64,000 nucleotides of DNA from the NCBI GenBank assembly GCA_036924855.1, contig JBAGRP010000001.1, forward strand, positions 558,001 to 622,000, given 5' to 3'. The position numbers and the translations under genes are program-made. Below, piece by piece: positions 63,817 through 64,000 of the stretch; position 1 is the stretch's first letter; the number at the start of each line of letters is the position of its first letter. The notes under the pieces are model-generated. The model saw only the letters and a list, made by a program, of their open reading frames with translations. It made no database searches and was not told where the DNA came from. The stretch comes from Nitrobacteraceae bacterium AZCC 2146 (GTDB lineage: Bacteria; Pseudomonadota; Alphaproteobacteria; Rhizobiales; Xanthobacteraceae).

Positions 63817-64000
63817 ATGACCAAAAGGTATCTGGTTCTGTTCGCGCCCTTGCTGCTCGGGGGATGTTACGGCCTCGCCGGTCATGACGAGATGGACCGC
63901 TACTTCCAGCGTTCCGATACCATCACCATGAGCGCCGGCGATGCCAAACAGGTCAACGCCGTCACCCATACGATCCATCCATGGCCGCGAAACGTCAGTG
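63817..64000 (+). CDS. Small lipoprotein of the Tad locus, truncated by window end
   Basis: Sixty-one codons are visible. The start MTKRYLVLFAPLLLGGCYGL has a lipobox (LLGGC, Cys17), so the mature protein is lipidated, followed by DEMDRYFQRSDTITMSAGDA and HTIHPWPRNVS. Small lipoproteins of this kind follow cpaC in Bradyrhizobium-type Tad loci; a pilotin-like help to the secretin is possible. GGAG lies 8 bases before the ATG. Confidence 0.75.
   Translation, partial: MTKRYLVLFAPLLLGGCYGLAGHDEMDRYFQRSDTITMSAGDAKQVNAVTHTIHPWPRNVS

Overview
The window is high-GC alphaproteobacterial chromosome, most likely from the Bradyrhizobium/Rhodopseudomonas/Afipia group (Nitrobacteraceae). The evidence is a class B3 beta-lactamase very close to BJP-1 of Bradyrhizobium, an AspRS with the non-discriminating signature, several short inverted-repeat families that I associate with this group, and many small secreted proteins of a Bradyrhizobium type. 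No rRNA, tRNA, CRISPR array, replication origin or intact insertion sequence was seen. Gene names come from reading the proteins by eye; no database search was possible.

Region by region. 0.5-4.7 kb: housekeeping genes aspS and a malic enzyme fused to a phosphotransacetylase-like domain. 4.8-7.7 kb: a small accessory patch with a DoxX protein, a relic of an epoxide hydrolase carrying two frameshifts, a VOC protein and an ArsR/AHSA1/DUF1801 module with its own operator. 7.8-19.9 kb: envelope and general metabolism, including a DHFR-like protein, a polysaccharide deacetylase, an L,D-transpeptidase, CreA, two tandem paralogous 53-residue secreted peptides, an SDR, two overlapping small genes, a MocR/PdxR regulator divergent from a PNPOx-like protein, an M20 hydrolase, a cobalamin-binding protein and a thioesterase. 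20-34 kb: a GNAT, a DUF2161 nuclease-fold protein, a DEAD-box helicase, a toxin stump, an SDR with two MFS exporters, a Sel1 protein, and a TetR-controlled RND efflux pump.

34-52 kb is accessory metabolism. It holds a degraded SspB paralogue, then a TetR-led cluster with a near-perfect operator. Downstream of that regulator are an amidohydrolase and two MmgE/PrpD proteins, all three with twin-arginine leaders, which suggests a periplasmic catabolic pathway. After these come a CPBP protease, an MxaD/YVTN pair behind a 16-bp palindrome, an MliC-like inhibitor, serA, a Bug-type solute-binding protein, the B3 beta-lactamase, an amidase and a GT87 membrane protein.

52.4 kb to the end is a Tad/Flp (type IVc) pilus locus: flp pilin, cpaA, cpaB, cpaE, cpaF, tadB, tadC, an ICMT-like integral-membrane methyltransferase, a TadE-like protein, a TadG-like protein with a beta-helix-like body, and a second TadE-like protein. 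The secretin cpaC and a small lipoprotein follow after a 394-bp gap. An IS3 transposase stump and an unusually AT-rich leader sit at the left border. The most interesting items are the methyltransferase inside the pilus operon, where the prepilin peptidase has no room for a methylation domain, and the Tat-targeted MmgE/PrpD cluster.
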